Below are positions 36,704 to 45,750 of a DNA stretch of 64,000 bases, one piece after another. The notes below the pieces were generated by a model, which was not told where the DNA came from, made no database searches, and saw only the letters and a list, made by a program, of their open reading frames with translations. Position numbers and translations under genes: made by a program. The stretch covers positions 1,054,001 through 1,118,000 of the forward strand of contig NZ_CP020474.1 of the NCBI RefSeq assembly GCF_002080415.1, read 5' to 3'. The stretch's first letter is position 1, and each line of letters opens with the position of its first letter. Source of the DNA: Roseovarius mucosus (GTDB taxonomy: Bacteria > Pseudomonadota > Alphaproteobacteria > Rhodobacterales > Rhodobacteraceae).

Positions 36704-39700
36704 TCTGTTTCTCCCCGTCCTTATCGAAGAAAATCGGATCGACGATCTTGGCCTTGATGATGCCGCCGTCCACCTTTGGGAAATCGAGCACATCGCCCAT
36801 GCGGTCGGGGCCGTTATGCACCAGACCCATGGCAATCCCGCGCCCGAGCGTGGGCGAGAAATAGGTCGAGGTGACGCGGCCTTGGGTCATGCGCTGACCA
36901 TTGGCGTTGTGACCGGGGGCGGTGGCATAGGCCCCATCGGGCAGAACAGAGCCGTCGAGCGTTTCCAGACCCACCAGTTTCCAGCGGTTGGGATCGGCCA
37001 TATGCGAGCGTTCCTGCGCGCGTTTGCCGAGGTAGTCGTCTTTTTTCTTGGAAATGGCCCAGCCCATGTTGAGATCTTGCGGGATCACCGTGCCGTCGGT
37101 TTCATCGCCGATCATGATGAAACCCTTTTCGGCGCGCATGACGTGCAGGCCTTCGGTGCCATAGGTCGTTACGCTATGCTCTGCCCCGGCCTCTAGGAGT
37201 GCATCCCAGAGGGCGCGGCCTTGGCTGGCGGGAACGGCCAATTCGTAGCTGAGTTCCCCCGAGAAGGAGATGCGATAAGCGCGCACCGGCATGCCCGCGA
37301 GCGTAAGATCCGCCCAACCCATGAACGGCAGCGCGTCATTGCTGAGGTCATCGGAGGTGAGTTTCGCCAGCGTTTCGCGGCCCTTGGGGCCAACGACGGC
37401 GATTTGCGCATATTGCTCGGTGACATTGGCGGTGTAGACCTTCCAATCCCACCATTCGCATTGCAGCCAATCCTCCATATGCCCGTGGATCGATTCCGCG
37501 CCGCCGGTGGTGGTGTGGCAGAGGAAGGTGTCTTCGTCGATGCGGGCAACCACGCCGTCATCCATGAGGAAGCCGTTTTCATTGCACATGAGGCCGTAGC
37601 GGCATTTGCCGGGCTTCAGGCTGCTCATGACATTGGTGTAGAGCATGTCGAGGAAGCGGCCTGCGTCCGGCCCTTTGACGATGATCTTGCCCAAGGTGGA
37701 GGCATCAAGCAGGCCAAGGCGCGCACGGGTCTGGTTGATCTCGCGGTTGACGGCGTCGCGGTGGGTTTCCTCGCCCTTGGGGAAGCAATAGGGGCGTCGC
37801 CACTGGCCGACGGGTTCGAAATGCGCGCCATTGGCCTCGTGCCAGCCATGGATCGGGGTTTTGCGGATCGGCTGGAACACGGCGTCGCGCGCCGCCCCTG
37901 CGATAGCCGACAGGGAAATCGGCGTATAGGGCGGGCGGAAGGTGGTGGTGCCGGTCTGCGGGATGGGCTGGCCAAGGGCATCCGAGAGGATCGCCAAGCC
38001 GTTGATATTGCTGAGCTTACCCTGATCGGTGGCCATGCCGAGCGTGGTGTACCGCTTGGCATGCTCGACGGATTCGTAGCCTTCGCGGGCGGCCAACTGG
38101 ACGTCGGACACTTTCACATCGTTCTGGTAATCGAGCCAGGATTTCATCCGCAGCTTGATATTGGCGCCTTGGGGCATGAGCCAGACCGCCTCGAGTGCCG
38201 CCTCATCTGTGGCGGTGGCGGTGGGGGCCTTGGTGGATTTGGGCTTGTGGCCCATGGCCGCCGCTGCCGTCTTGCCTGCGGTGTCGGCGTCGGTGAGCGT
38301 GGCCGCGAGATCAAGATAGCCGTTGGCAGAGCCTGCGACCACAACGAAGGCCTCTCCTTTCGCGCCGCGCGGGGGATTGGCGGGGTCGGGGCGGAAATGC
38401 GCCTGCGCGCTATCCCAGAGGAGTTTGCCGCCGCAATGGGACCAGAGATGGACCACCGGCGACCAGCCACCGGACATGGCGACCGCGTCGCATTTGATCT
38501 CTTCCAGCACAGCGCCTTCGCCAGCCTGGGCGCAAATGGCGACGCCGGTCACGCGCTTGCCGCCTTTGACCTTGGCGATGCCCTTGCCGTTTTCGACCCG
38601 GATACCAAGCGCGCGGGCCTCTGCCGCAAGCGCGCCGCCGCCCGATTGGCGGGCATCAAGGATGGCGGGGATTTCGAGGCCGAATTTCTTGAGCGTGATC
38701 GCGGTGCGGTAGGCGTCATCGTTATTGGTGACAACCACGGTGCGGTCGCCGATGGAAACGCCGTAATTCACCGCATAATCGCGGATGGCAGAGGCGAGCA
38801 TCACGCCGGGGATGTCATTGCCTGCAAAGCTGAGCGGGCGTTCAATCGCGCCGGTGGCGGTGATGATTTGGCCTGCGCGGATGCGCCAGAGGCGGTGGCG
38901 GGGGGTATCGGTGCTGGGCGCGTGGTCATTCACGCGCTCGTAGCCCAAGAGATAGCCGTGGTCATAGACCCCTGCCCCCATGCAGCGCAGGCGCAGGGTG
39001 ACATTGGGCATGTCGCGCAGTTTGGCGAGTGTGGCGGTGATCCAGTCCTCGGCCGATTGGCCGTCAATCTCGCCGCCGTCAACCGGCGCGCGGCCGCCCC
39101 AATGGGCGGTTTGTTCCATCAGCATGACCTTGGCCCCGGCCTCGGCCGCGGCAACTGCCGCTTGCAGACCGGCCACACCGCCGCCGATCACGGCCACGTC
39201 GCAGAAGTGATAGAAATGCTCATACCGATCAGGATCGCCGGGGTTGGTGGCCTTACCCAAGCCTGCCGATTGGCGGATGAAGGGTTCGTAGACATGTTTC
39301 CAGAAGGGGCGCGGGTGGATGAACATCTTGTAGTAAAAGCCCGCAGGCAGGAAGCGCGCGAGATGTGTGTTGACCGCGCCGATGTCATACTCAAGGCTGG
39401 GCCAGTGGTTCTGGCTGGTGCAGGTCAGACCATCGAACAATTCGGTGGTGGTGACGCGCTGGTTGGGCTCCATGCGGGCACCCTCGCCCAGATGGACGAG
39501 CGCGTTGGGTTCTTCGGCCCCGCTTGCCACGATGCCACGCGGGCGGTGGTATTTGAACGAACGCCCGACCAGCATCTGATCATTGGCCAGAAGCGCCGAG
39601 GCGAGTGTATCGCCGGCATGGCCCTTGAGGCGTTTGCCGTTGAAGGTGAAGTGAAGGGCGCGGCCCTTGTCGAGGAGGCGGCCACCCTTGGCCAGACGCG

Positions 39701-39707
39701 TGCTCAT
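36696..39707 (-). CDS. soxA: Sarcosine oxidase alpha subunit
   Basis: Large subunit of heterotetrameric sarcosine oxidase, 1003 residues. The N-terminus RLLDKGRALHFTFNGKRLKGHAGDTLASALL is the 2Fe-2S-like ferredoxin fold without the cluster cysteines. The NAD-binding motif VIGGGVAGLQAAVAAAEAGAKVMLMEQ follows near 175. The C-terminal half (from about 620) is the tetrahydrofolate-binding GcvT-like domain with EKGFIMIGDETDGTVIPQDLN. It binds NAD+ and THF while the beta subunit carries the covalent FMN and FAD. An eight-base overlap links it to soxG. Confidence 0.95.
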   Translation of the reverse strand: MSTRLAKGGRLLDKGRALHFTFNGKRLKGHAGDTLASALLANDQMLVGRSFKYHRPRGIVASGAEEPNALVHLGEGARMEPNQRVTTTELFDGLTCTSQNHWPSLEYDIGAVNTHLARFLPAGFYYKMFIHPRPFWKHVYEPFIRQSAGLGKATNPGDPDRYEHFYHFCDVAVIGGGVAGLQAAVAAAEAGAKVMLMEQTAHWGGRAPVDGGEIDGQSAEDWITATLAKLRDMPNVTLRLRCMGAGVYDHGYLLGYERVNDHAPSTDTPRHRLWRIRAGQIITATGAIERPLSFAGNDIPGVMLASAIRDYAVNYGVSIGDRTVVVTNNDDAYRTAITLKKFGLEIPAILDARQSGGGALAAEARALGIRVENGKGIAKVKGGKRVTGVAICAQAGEGAVLEEIKCDAVAMSGGWSPVVHLWSHCGGKLLWDSAQAHFRPDPANPPRGAKGEAFVVVAGSANGYLDLAATLTDADTAGKTAAAAMGHKPKSTKAPTATATDEAALEAVWLMPQGANIKLRMKSWLDYQNDVKVSDVQLAAREGYESVEHAKRYTTLGMATDQGKLSNINGLAILSDALGQPIPQTGTTTFRPPYTPISLSAIAGAARDAVFQPIRKTPIHGWHEANGAHFEPVGQWRRPYCFPKGEETHRDAVNREINQTRARLGLLDASTLGKIIVKGPDAGRFLDMLYTNVMSSLKPGKCRYGLMCNENGFLMDDGVVARIDEDTFLCHTTTGGAESIHGHMEDWLQCEWWDWKVYTANVTEQYAQIAVVGPKGRETLAKLTSDDLSNDALPFMGWADLTLAGMPVRAYRISFSGELSYELAVPASQGRALWDALLEAGAEHSVTTYGTEGLHVMRAEKGFIMIGDETDGTVIPQDLNMGWAISKKKDDYLGKRAQERSHMADPNRWKLVGLETLDGSVLPDGAYATAPGHNANGQRMTQGRVTSTYFSPTLGRGIAMGLVHNGPDRMGDVLDFPKVDGGIIKAKIVDPIFFDKDGEKQNV

Positions 39708-39769
39708 GTCTTAAACCCTCGTGCCCGGTGCGGGCGTGGTGTTGTGAGTATGTTTCGAACGGTGAAGGC

Positions 39770-40099
39770 TCATGCGAATTCGCGCCATGTCCAGCCGGGG
39801 CGTTTGGCGGTGATCGCATCGCGGATATGCTGGGGCGGCTCGTGGGTCTGGGCGGGGTAGCTGCCGTAGACCTCGAGCGTTACGGTATCGCGGGCCATGA
39901 TGAACCACTTGCCGCAGCCATTGTTATGCCGCCAGCGTTCGAAATGCGCGCCTTTGGGGTTTTCCTTGGCGAACATATAGGTGTGGAAGTCATCGTCCGC
40001 CGAGCCGGGGCCGAAGCGCTTGAGATGCGCCTCGCCGCCTTGGTGGAATTCGGTCTCTTCGCCCGTTACGCCGCAGCAGGGGCAGGTGAGGATCAGCAT
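39770..40099 (-). CDS. soxD: Sarcosine oxidase delta subunit
   Basis: Small zinc-binding subunit of the sarcosine oxidase complex, 109 residues. It starts MLILTCPCCGVTGEETEF with the CPCC zinc motif, and has further conserved HYMFAKENPKG-like (YMFAKENPKGAHFERW) and GCGKWFIMARDTVTLEV stretches. It is 14 bases after soxB and 62 before soxA. The arrangement B-D-A-G is the one usual for this operon. The subunit stabilises the alpha/beta contacts. Confidence 0.94.
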   Translation of the reverse strand: MLILTCPCCGVTGEETEFHQGGEAHLKRFGPGSADDDFHTYMFAKENPKGAHFERWRHNNGCGKWFIMARDTVTLEVYGSYPAQTHEPPQHIRDAITAKRPGWTWREFA

Positions 40100-40113
40100 G
40101 GTTCAAGTCCTCC

Positions 40114-41358
40114 TTAGTGGGCAACGCCAGCGGCAACGGATTCATCAATGAACCGGCCCTGATAGAAGCGGTCGAGGCCGAATTCGTCGCAGAGGGGCGA
40201 GTGGCCCTTGGCCATCAGTTCGGCAAAGCCCCAGCCGGAGCCGGGGATGGCCTTGAAGCCGCCGGTGCCCCAGCCGCAGTTGATGAAGATGCCATCGACC
40301 GGGGTTTTGCTGAGGATCGGCGAGCGGTCGCCGGTGACGTCGACGATGCCGCCCCATTGGCGCAGCATCTTGAGGCGGGCGACCATCGGGAAGGTCTCGA
40401 TGAGCGCGCGCACGGTTTCCTCGATATGGTGGAACGAGCCGCGCTGCGTGTAGTTGTTATAGCCGTCGGTGCCGCCGCCAATAACCATTTCGCCCTTGTC
40501 GGATTGCGACATATAGCCGTGCACGGTGTTGGCCATGACGACGCAATCCATGCAGGGTTTGATCGGTTCCGACACCAGCGCCTGAAGGGCGACGGATTCG
40601 ATGGGGAGGCGGAAGCCCGCCATATCGGCAAGGTGGCCAGAGTGGCCCGCGACGACGATGCCGAGTTTATCGCAGCCGATGTCGCCACGATTGGTGGTCA
40701 CACCCGTCACGCGGCCATTCTCGCGCGAAATGCCGGTGACTTCGCATTTTTGCAGGATATGCATGCCCATGGCGGAACAGGCGCGGGCATAGCCCCATGC
40801 CACCGCATCGTGGCGTGCCGTGCCGCCGCGCGCCTGATAGAGGCCGCCGAGCACCGGATAGCGCGGCCCGTCGAGATTGATGATCGGGACAATCTCTTTG
40901 ACGCGGGCTGCCGAGATGAATTCGGTCGAGACGCCTTGCAGGGCGTTGGCATGGGCCGTGCGCAGGTAGCCGCGCACCTCGTGTTCGGTCTGGGCCAGCA
41001 TGATCAGGCCACGGGGGCTGAACATGATGTTATAGTTGAAGTCCTGCGAGAGGGTCTCATACAGGCTGCGCGATTTTTCGTAGATCGCGGCAGAGGGGTC
41101 TTGCAGGTAATTCGAGCGGATGATGGTGGTGTTGCGGCCCGTGTTGCCGCCCCCAAGCCAGCCCTTTTCCAGCACCGCGACGTTGGTGATGCCGAAATTC
41201 TTGCCCAGGTAATAGGCGGTGGCGAGGCCGTGACCCCCGGCGCCGACGATGATGACATCGTATTTCTTTTTCGGCTCGGGCGAGGCCCAAGCGCGCTCCC
41301 ATCCCATGTGGTAGCGGAGGGCCTCTCGGGCGACGGCAAAGGCGGAATAGTGTTTCAT
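40114..41358 (-). CDS. soxB: Sarcosine oxidase beta subunit
   Basis: Flavin-bearing subunit of heterotetrameric sarcosine oxidase, 414 residues. The FAD-binding VIIVGAGGHGLATAYYLGKNFG is near 50-71, followed by VLEKGWLGGGNTGRNTTIIRSNY, the region around the covalently bound FMN His in relatives. The C-terminal half has QWGGIVDVTGDRSPILSKTPVDGIFINCGWGTGGFKAIPGSG. ATG 41358 (MKHYSAFAVAREALRYHMGW) is the expected SoxB start. First gene of the operon; a divergent 214-base gap separates it from ccmI. Confidence 0.95.
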   Translation of the reverse strand: MKHYSAFAVAREALRYHMGWERAWASPEPKKKYDVIIVGAGGHGLATAYYLGKNFGITNVAVLEKGWLGGGNTGRNTTIIRSNYLQDPSAAIYEKSRSLYETLSQDFNYNIMFSPRGLIMLAQTEHEVRGYLRTAHANALQGVSTEFISAARVKEIVPIINLDGPRYPVLGGLYQARGGTARHDAVAWGYARACSAMGMHILQKCEVTGISRENGRVTGVTTNRGDIGCDKLGIVVAGHSGHLADMAGFRLPIESVALQALVSEPIKPCMDCVVMANTVHGYMSQSDKGEMVIGGGTDGYNNYTQRGSFHHIEETVRALIETFPMVARLKMLRQWGGIVDVTGDRSPILSKTPVDGIFINCGWGTGGFKAIPGSGWGFAELMAKGHSPLCDEFGLDRFYQGRFIDESVAAGVAH

Positions 41359-41572
41359 GCGCGCTCTCTGGAGTTGGCGGGATTCGGGCTTGGATGCGAC
41401 TGGCACCGTAATGCGTCAGCTGGCCGGTTGAAAGGATACTCCGGGCGGCGGAAACGGTATCAATAGCGACATTGCGACATCGGGGCGCGGGCTGGGCGCG
41501 CGGATGCGACGGCTTGGCCCTTTTTTCCGGGCGCATGGGCGGTTACATGAGAGCAACATAGAAGGAAAAGAC

Positions 41573-42814
41573 ATGGGTTTCTGGATCACCGTTGCGGGTT
41601 TGGCGATTGGCGTGAGTGCCGTTCTGGGCCTTGTGCTGCTGCGCGGGCGGGTCGGCGAAGCGCCGCCTGCCGCCTATGATTTGCAGGTCTACCGGGATCA
41701 GTTGAAAGAGATCGAGCGCGACACCGCGCGCGGCGTGATCGCGGCAGAGGATGCCGAGCGGTTGCGGGCCGAGATTTCGCGCAAAGTGCTGGCGGCGGAT
41801 GCGCAATTGCGTCAGGGCGGCGAAAGCGGGGGGCAGCCGCGCGGCGCGGGCGTGATCATGGCCGGGGTGATCGTGGCGGTGATCGCGGGCGGCGGTGTTC
41901 TGATCTATGACCGGATCGGCGCGCCGGGCTATCAGGATTTGCCGATGGCGGCGCGGATTGCGGCCTCGGATGCGGCGCGGGCGGCGCGGCTGGATCAGGC
42001 GGCGGCAGAGGAGCGATTTGGCCCCGGCGAGACCGGGGTGCCCGAGGGCACGAACGAGGATTACATCAGGCTGATCGAGCAGTTGCGCAAGACCGTGGCC
42101 GAGCGGCCCGAGGATCAGCAAGGGTTGCGGTTCTTGGTGCGCAGCGAGGCGGCGCTGGGCAATCTGGTGGCGGCGCGGCAGGCGCAAGCGCAGTTGATTG
42201 CGGTCAAGGGCGAGGCGGCGAGTGCGGCGGATTATGCCATGCTGGCGGATCTGATGATCAATGCCAGCGGCGGCTATGTGTCGTCGGAGGCAGAGACAGC
42301 GTTGCGCGCGGCCTTGGAGCGGGATGGGCGAGAGCCGTCATCGCGGTTTTACCTTGGGCTCTACATGATGCAGGTGGATCGGCCCGATGCGGCGTTCCGC
42401 CTGTGGGAGACGCTGCTGAACGAGAGCACGCCAGAGGCCCCTTGGGTGCCCACCATCCGGGCGCAGATCGAGGAATTGGCGGGGCGCGCCGGGGTGCGGT
42501 ATACGCTGCCCCCCGAGCAGGACGCGCCCAATGCGCCGGGGCCATCGGCGGCGGATATAGCTGCAGCCCAAGACATGGATCCTGAAGCGCAGCAAGAGAT
42601 GATCCGCGGCATGGTGGCGGGCCTTGCGCAGCGGCTGTCCACCGAGGGCGGCACCGAGCAGGATTGGGCGCGGCTGATCAATGCCTATGGCGTGTTGGGG
42701 GAACAGGACAAGGCGCAAGAGGTCTGGACCGAGGCGCAAGCGGTCTTTGCCGATGCGCCGGAGCGTTTGGCTGTTGTGCGCGCTGCTGCGGCAAGCGCGG
42801 GCGTCGCGGAATGA
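41573..42814 (+). CDS. ccmI: Cytochrome c biogenesis protein CcmI
   Basis: Membrane-bound apocytochrome c chaperone, 413 residues. Two N-terminal spans: WITVAGLAIGVSAVLGLVLLR (about 4-24) and AGVIMAGVIVAVIAGGGVLIY (about 90-110), with a leucine-zipper-like cytoplasmic loop (VYRDQLKEIERDTARGVIAAEDAERLRAEISRKVLAAD). The C-terminal periplasmic part holds TPR repeats (YRLIEQLRK..., LRFLVRSEAALGNLVAARQAQAQL). ATG 41573 has AAGGAAAAG upstream. It overlaps ruvX by four bases. In Rhodobacter, ccmI is needed for cytochrome c maturation. Confidence 0.9.
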   Translation: MGFWITVAGLAIGVSAVLGLVLLRGRVGEAPPAAYDLQVYRDQLKEIERDTARGVIAAEDAERLRAEISRKVLAADAQLRQGGESGGQPRGAGVIMAGVIVAVIAGGGVLIYDRIGAPGYQDLPMAARIAASDAARAARLDQAAAEERFGPGETGVPEGTNEDYIRLIEQLRKTVAERPEDQQGLRFLVRSEAALGNLVAARQAQAQLIAVKGEAASAADYAMLADLMINASGGYVSSEAETALRAALERDGREPSSRFYLGLYMMQVDRPDAAFRLWETLLNESTPEAPWVPTIRAQIEELAGRAGVRYTLPPEQDAPNAPGPSAADIAAAQDMDPEAQQEMIRGMVAGLAQRLSTEGGTEQDWARLINAYGVLGEQDKAQEVWTEAQAVFADAPERLAVVRAAAASAGVAE

Positions 42815-43293
42815 TCCTTGAGGAGATCGCCACGTTCGCCGCAGCCCTGCCGCAGGGTCGGGCGATCATGGGCCTTGATCTGGGAACCAAGACGATTGGC
42901 GTGGCGCTGTCAGACCGGCTCTGGTCGGTGGCAAGCCCGCATGAGACCGTGAAGCGGGTGAAGTTTACCGACGATGCCGCGCGTCTGTTGCAGATCGTGG
43001 CGGGGCGCGAGGTGGGCGGGATCATCCTTGGCCTGCCGCGCAATATGGACGGCAGCGAGGGGCCGCGCGCGCAATCCACCCGCGCGTTTGCCCGCAATCT
43101 GTCGCGCCTGACAGAGGTGCCGATTGGCTATTGGGATGAGCGGCTGTCGACTGTTGCCGCGGAAAGGGCGCTTTTGGAGGCGGATGCGACACGAAAGCGT
43201 CGTATGCAGGTTATCGACAACATCGCGGCGGCCTATATCCTGCAAGGGGTGTTGGACCGGATGGGGCATATGAGGGCAGAGCATGACAGATGA
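42811..43293 (+). CDS. ruvX: Putative pre-16S rRNA nuclease YqgF/RuvX
   Basis: RNase-H-fold nuclease of the YqgF family, 160 residues, involved in 16S rRNA 5' end maturation and earlier assigned as a Holliday-junction resolvase. The N-terminal IMGLDLGTKTIGVALSD holds the first catalytic Asp (GLDLG). The later QVIDNIAAAYILQGVLD contains the C-terminal Asp. The middle IILGLPRNMDGSEGPRAQSTRAFA and PIGYWDERLSTVAAERAL are family hallmarks. It overlaps ccmI at its start and the DUF1289 gene at its end (11 bases). Confidence 0.9.
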   Translation: MILEEIATFAAALPQGRAIMGLDLGTKTIGVALSDRLWSVASPHETVKRVKFTDDAARLLQIVAGREVGGIILGLPRNMDGSEGPRAQSTRAFARNLSRLTEVPIGYWDERLSTVAAERALLEADATRKRRMQVIDNIAAAYILQGVLDRMGHMRAEHDR

Positions 43294-43519
43294 AAGCCCA
43301 TGGGCACGCAATGAAGTCGAGAGCCCTTGCGTGAAAATCTGTGTGGTGCATCCGCAGGCGCGGATTTGCACGGGATGCCTTCGCTCGATCGACGAGATCA
43401 CCCGCTGGACCAAAATGGCCCCGGACGAGCGGCGCGCGATCATGGAGGCGCTGCCTGACCGTGCCTCCCTGCTGCGCAAGCGCCGCGGTGGGCGCGCGGC
43501 ACGGGTTGGAGAGGTTTAA
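43283..43519 (+). CDS. DUF1289 protein
   Basis: A 78-residue protein with the DUF1289 signature CVKICVVHPQARICTGCLRSIDEITRW at about 16-42, whose three Cys plus a fourth upstream resemble an iron-sulfur or zinc site. The rest is basic, with ERRAIMEALPDRASLLRKRRGGR. It overlaps the ruvX stop by 11 bases. No substrate or complex is known for this family. Confidence 0.85.
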   Translation: MTDESPWARNEVESPCVKICVVHPQARICTGCLRSIDEITRWTKMAPDERRAIMEALPDRASLLRKRRGGRAARVGEV

Positions 43520-43633
43520 ACCTCGCCAGCCATGCCGCCCGCGCAGAGCGGGTTTGCATACTGTGGTATGGAAAAATGCTGCGCCGCAACATAGATTATG
43601 TTGCAGACGCGGCATTCTCAGGAGAGCACAGTT

Positions 43634-43876
43634 ATGGCCTATTCGTCCCACAGTAATGTTCCGGCACCGGGGTTTGGGAATGTCGGGCGCTTTGTATTGG
43701 CGCCGCTGCGCCTGATCGACGGTTTCTTCAAGTCGGTCGTTGCCGCCAACCGCTTCGCCCATGAGGTTGAAACGCTGTCAATGGCGAGCGATCAGCGGCT
43801 TGCAGCACTGGGTCTCAAGCGCGACACATTGGTGGCTGATCTTGCGGCACGCTCGGACCTGTTCCGCGCCGCTTGA
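43634..43876 (+). CDS. Small conserved protein, DUF1127-like end
   Basis: An 80-residue protein. ATG 43634 has AGGAGAG eleven bases upstream. It begins MAYSSHSNVPAPGFGNVGRFVLAPLRLIDGFFKSVVAANRF and ends RLAALGLKRDTLVADLAARSDLF, where the last part resembles the C-terminal half of DUF1127 proteins. No signal or span. It is followed by a strong intrinsic terminator, so it forms a compact transcription unit. I recall similar proteins in Rhodobacterales; role unknown. Confidence 0.65.
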   Translation: MAYSSHSNVPAPGFGNVGRFVLAPLRLIDGFFKSVVAANRFAHEVETLSMASDQRLAALGLKRDTLVADLAARSDLFRAA

Positions 43877-43900
43877 GTTCAGGATCAACGCTGAAAACGA

Positions 43901-43929
43901 AAACGCCCCGGAAGATTTCCGGGGCGTTT
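43901..43929 (+). terminator. Intrinsic terminator after the small protein
   Basis: Perfect 13-base stem AAACGCCCCGGAA (43901-43913) and TTCCGGGGCGTTT (43917-43929) with a GAT loop. It lies 25 bases after the stop. Confidence 0.8.
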
Positions 43930-43988
43930 CGCGTTCTGTGCCGGGGCTGACTGCTTAAAGCACGTTACACCCTATCGAAACCGCACCC

Positions 43989-44009
43989 GTCCCGGACTTG
44001 ATCCGGGAC
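43989..44009. repeat. Palindromic repeat, GTCCCGGA type
   Basis: GTCCCGGA, loop CTTGA, TCCGGGAC. It is followed by CTCGCCGGGTC and later GAGGCCCCGG, the same order as the element at 35209-35229 read on the other strand. It sits between the terminator and the gene at 44080. Confidence 0.7.
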
Positions 44010-44079
44010 CTCGCCGGGTCAGCGCAGAGGCCCCGGCTCTGGGGCCGGGGCGGTGTGAACCTGATCAGACGAAACGTGC

Positions 44080-44391
44080 CTAGTGCGTCCAGACTTGGCG
44101 GCGGTTGGTGGCAAAGTTATCGCCATAGCCGCCGGGGCGAATATTGGGTTTGCGGGCCTGCGGTTCCTGAACCACGGCGTCGATGCCATGTTCCTTGGCG
44201 TATTGCAGCGCCGCTTCTTTGGTCTCGAAGCGCAGGCGCACTTGGGTTTGCGTATCGGCGTTGGAGGTCCAACCCATCAGCGGATCCACCTCGCGCGCGG
44301 TCTCGGACACGAATTCCAGAACCCAGTGCCGGGTTTTGCCGGTGCCGGATTGCATGGCGGTGCGGGCCGGTTTGTAGATGCGCGCAGACAT
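44080..44391 (-). CDS. NDUFS4-like complex I accessory subunit
   Basis: A 103-residue protein matching the ETC complex I subunit region of mitochondrial NDUFS4 (18 kDa subunit). It starts [27 protein letters not shown], contains [33 protein letters not shown] and ends with [30 protein letters not shown]. Alphaproteobacterial homologues help assemble NADH dehydrogenase. GGAGAG precedes ATG 44391. It has no adjacent nuo genes; a lone location is common. Confidence 0.9.
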   Translation of the reverse strand: MSARIYKPARTAMQSGTGKTRHWVLEFVSETAREVDPLMGWTSNADTQTQVRLRFETKEAALQYAKEHGIDAVVQEPQARKPNIRPGGYGDNFATNRRQVWTH

Positions 44392-44475
44392 GGGACTCTC
44401 CGTGAGATGATAGCTGGCGTCTTATCCCAAATCGGGCGCGGCGCGGCAAGAGGCGAATGGGCGCAGGTGGCCCGG

Positions 44476-44829
44476 TCAGAGCGGGGCGCGGAATATGACG
44501 AAAGCCCCTGCCGCAATCAGCGAAAAGCCAAGCGCGTGGTTCCAGGTAATCGGTTCCTTGAGGTAGAGCACGGAAAAACCCGCAAAGATCACCAGCGTGA
44601 TCACCTCTTGCATGGTCTTGAGTTCCGCCGCCGAATAGACGCGGTGCCCAAGCCGGTTGGCGGGCACCGCGAGCATATATTCAATCAACGCAATGCCCCA
44701 GCTTATCAGGATGACAAGCCAGAGGGCGACATGCGGAAACTTGAGGTGCCCATACCACGCGAAGGTCATGAAGATATTGGACAGGCTCAAGAGCACGACC
44801 GGTGCCAGCCACAGCCAGAGGCCGTGCAT
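44476..44829 (-). CDS. DUF486 membrane protein
   Basis: A 117-residue protein with four hydrophobic spans. It begins MHGLWLWLAPVVLLSLSNIFMTFAWYGHLKF and continues with LVILISWGIALIEYMLAVPANRLG, the DUF486 (DMT-like) signature. Its stop lies beyond NDUFS4 by 85 bases; the start is five bases downstream of the cysE stop, so both are likely in one transcript. Family members resemble half of a small multidrug transporter. Substrate unknown. Confidence 0.88.
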   Translation of the reverse strand: MHGLWLWLAPVVLLSLSNIFMTFAWYGHLKFPHVALWLVILISWGIALIEYMLAVPANRLGHRVYSAAELKTMQEVITLVIFAGFSVLYLKEPITWNHALGFSLIAAGAFVIFRAPL

Positions 44830-44834
44830 GATCG

Positions 44835-45665
44835 TCAGTCGCTCGCGTCGTCGTCAGTGCCGCGCACGCCCAAGAGCTGATCCATCTTGACCGAGGGTTG
44901 ATCGCAGCCAGCCTCGCCCACGATTTTGGCGGGCACGCCTGCAACGGTCTTGCAGGGGGGCACCTCTTGCAGAACGACCGAGCCTGCGGCGATACGGCTG
45001 CAATTGCCGACGCGGATATTGCCCAGCACTTTGGCCCCGGCCCCGATCAGGACGCCATTGCCAATCTTGGGGTGACGATCCTCTTCTTCCTTGCCGGTGC
45101 CGCCCAAGGTGACGGAATGCAGCATCGAGACATTGTCGCCCACCACGGCGGTTTCCCCGATCACGATGGAATGGGCGTGGTCGATCATGATGCCCTTGCC
45201 GATGCGGGCGGCGGGGTGAATATCGACGCCGAACACTTCGGAGGCGCGCATCTGGAAAAAGCGCGCAAGATCACGGCGGCCCGTCGTCCAGAGCCAATGG
45301 GCGATGCGATAGGCCTGGATTGCCTGAAAGCCCTTGAAGAAGAGGAGCGGCAAGAGGAACCGGTCGCAGGCCGGATCGCGGTCATTGACGGCCACGATAT
45401 CGGCGCGGGCGGCAAGGCCGATGGACGGGTCAGACGCCAAAGCCTTGTCGCAAATCTCGCGCAGGATCTGTTCGGGCATCTCGTTGGAGGTGAGTTTGAG
45501 GGAAATGCGATAGGCAAGCGCTGATTCGAAGGTGCCGTGATGCAGCACGCTGGAATGGATCAGCCCGCCCAAGAGCGGCTCATCGGCGATGGCGGCCTTG
45601 GCCTCTTGGGCGATCTGCCCCCAGACCGGATCGAGTTCGGCCAGCTTTCGTCTTGTATGTGCCAT
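44835..45665 (-). CDS. cysE: Serine O-acetyltransferase CysE
   Basis: Acetylates L-serine with acetyl-CoA for cysteine synthesis, 276 residues. An N-terminal helical domain (LDPVWGQIAQEAKAAIADEPLLGGLIHSSVLHHGTFESALAYRISLKL) precedes the left-handed beta-helix with hexapeptide repeats (IGKGIMIDHAHSIVIGETAVVGDNVSMLHSVTLGGTGKEEEDRHPKIGNGVLIGAGAKVLGNIRVG), holding the active-site His in DHAHS. AGAGGAG precedes ATG 45665. The C-terminus ends EAGCDQPSVKMDQLL, longer than in enteric CysE. It is divergent from bciA. Confidence 0.94.
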   Translation of the reverse strand: MAHTRRKLAELDPVWGQIAQEAKAAIADEPLLGGLIHSSVLHHGTFESALAYRISLKLTSNEMPEQILREICDKALASDPSIGLAARADIVAVNDRDPACDRFLLPLLFFKGFQAIQAYRIAHWLWTTGRRDLARFFQMRASEVFGVDIHPAARIGKGIMIDHAHSIVIGETAVVGDNVSMLHSVTLGGTGKEEEDRHPKIGNGVLIGAGAKVLGNIRVGNCSRIAAGSVVLQEVPPCKTVAGVPAKIVGEAGCDQPSVKMDQLLGVRGTDDDASD

Positions 45666-45750
45666 GGGCTATGCTCCTCTGGGTCGTGGGAAGTATAGCA
45701 GATAGGCAGGGCGGGTAAAATGCAAAGGGGTGCGGGGAGGTATCACCAAA

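Noticed and set aside
37221..39860. Long plus-strand open frame (879 codons) opposite soxA
   Set aside because: It is a shadow of GC-rich soxA codons; the composition is Gly/Ala/Arg/His-biased and no motif is present, while soxA is well supported on the other strand.
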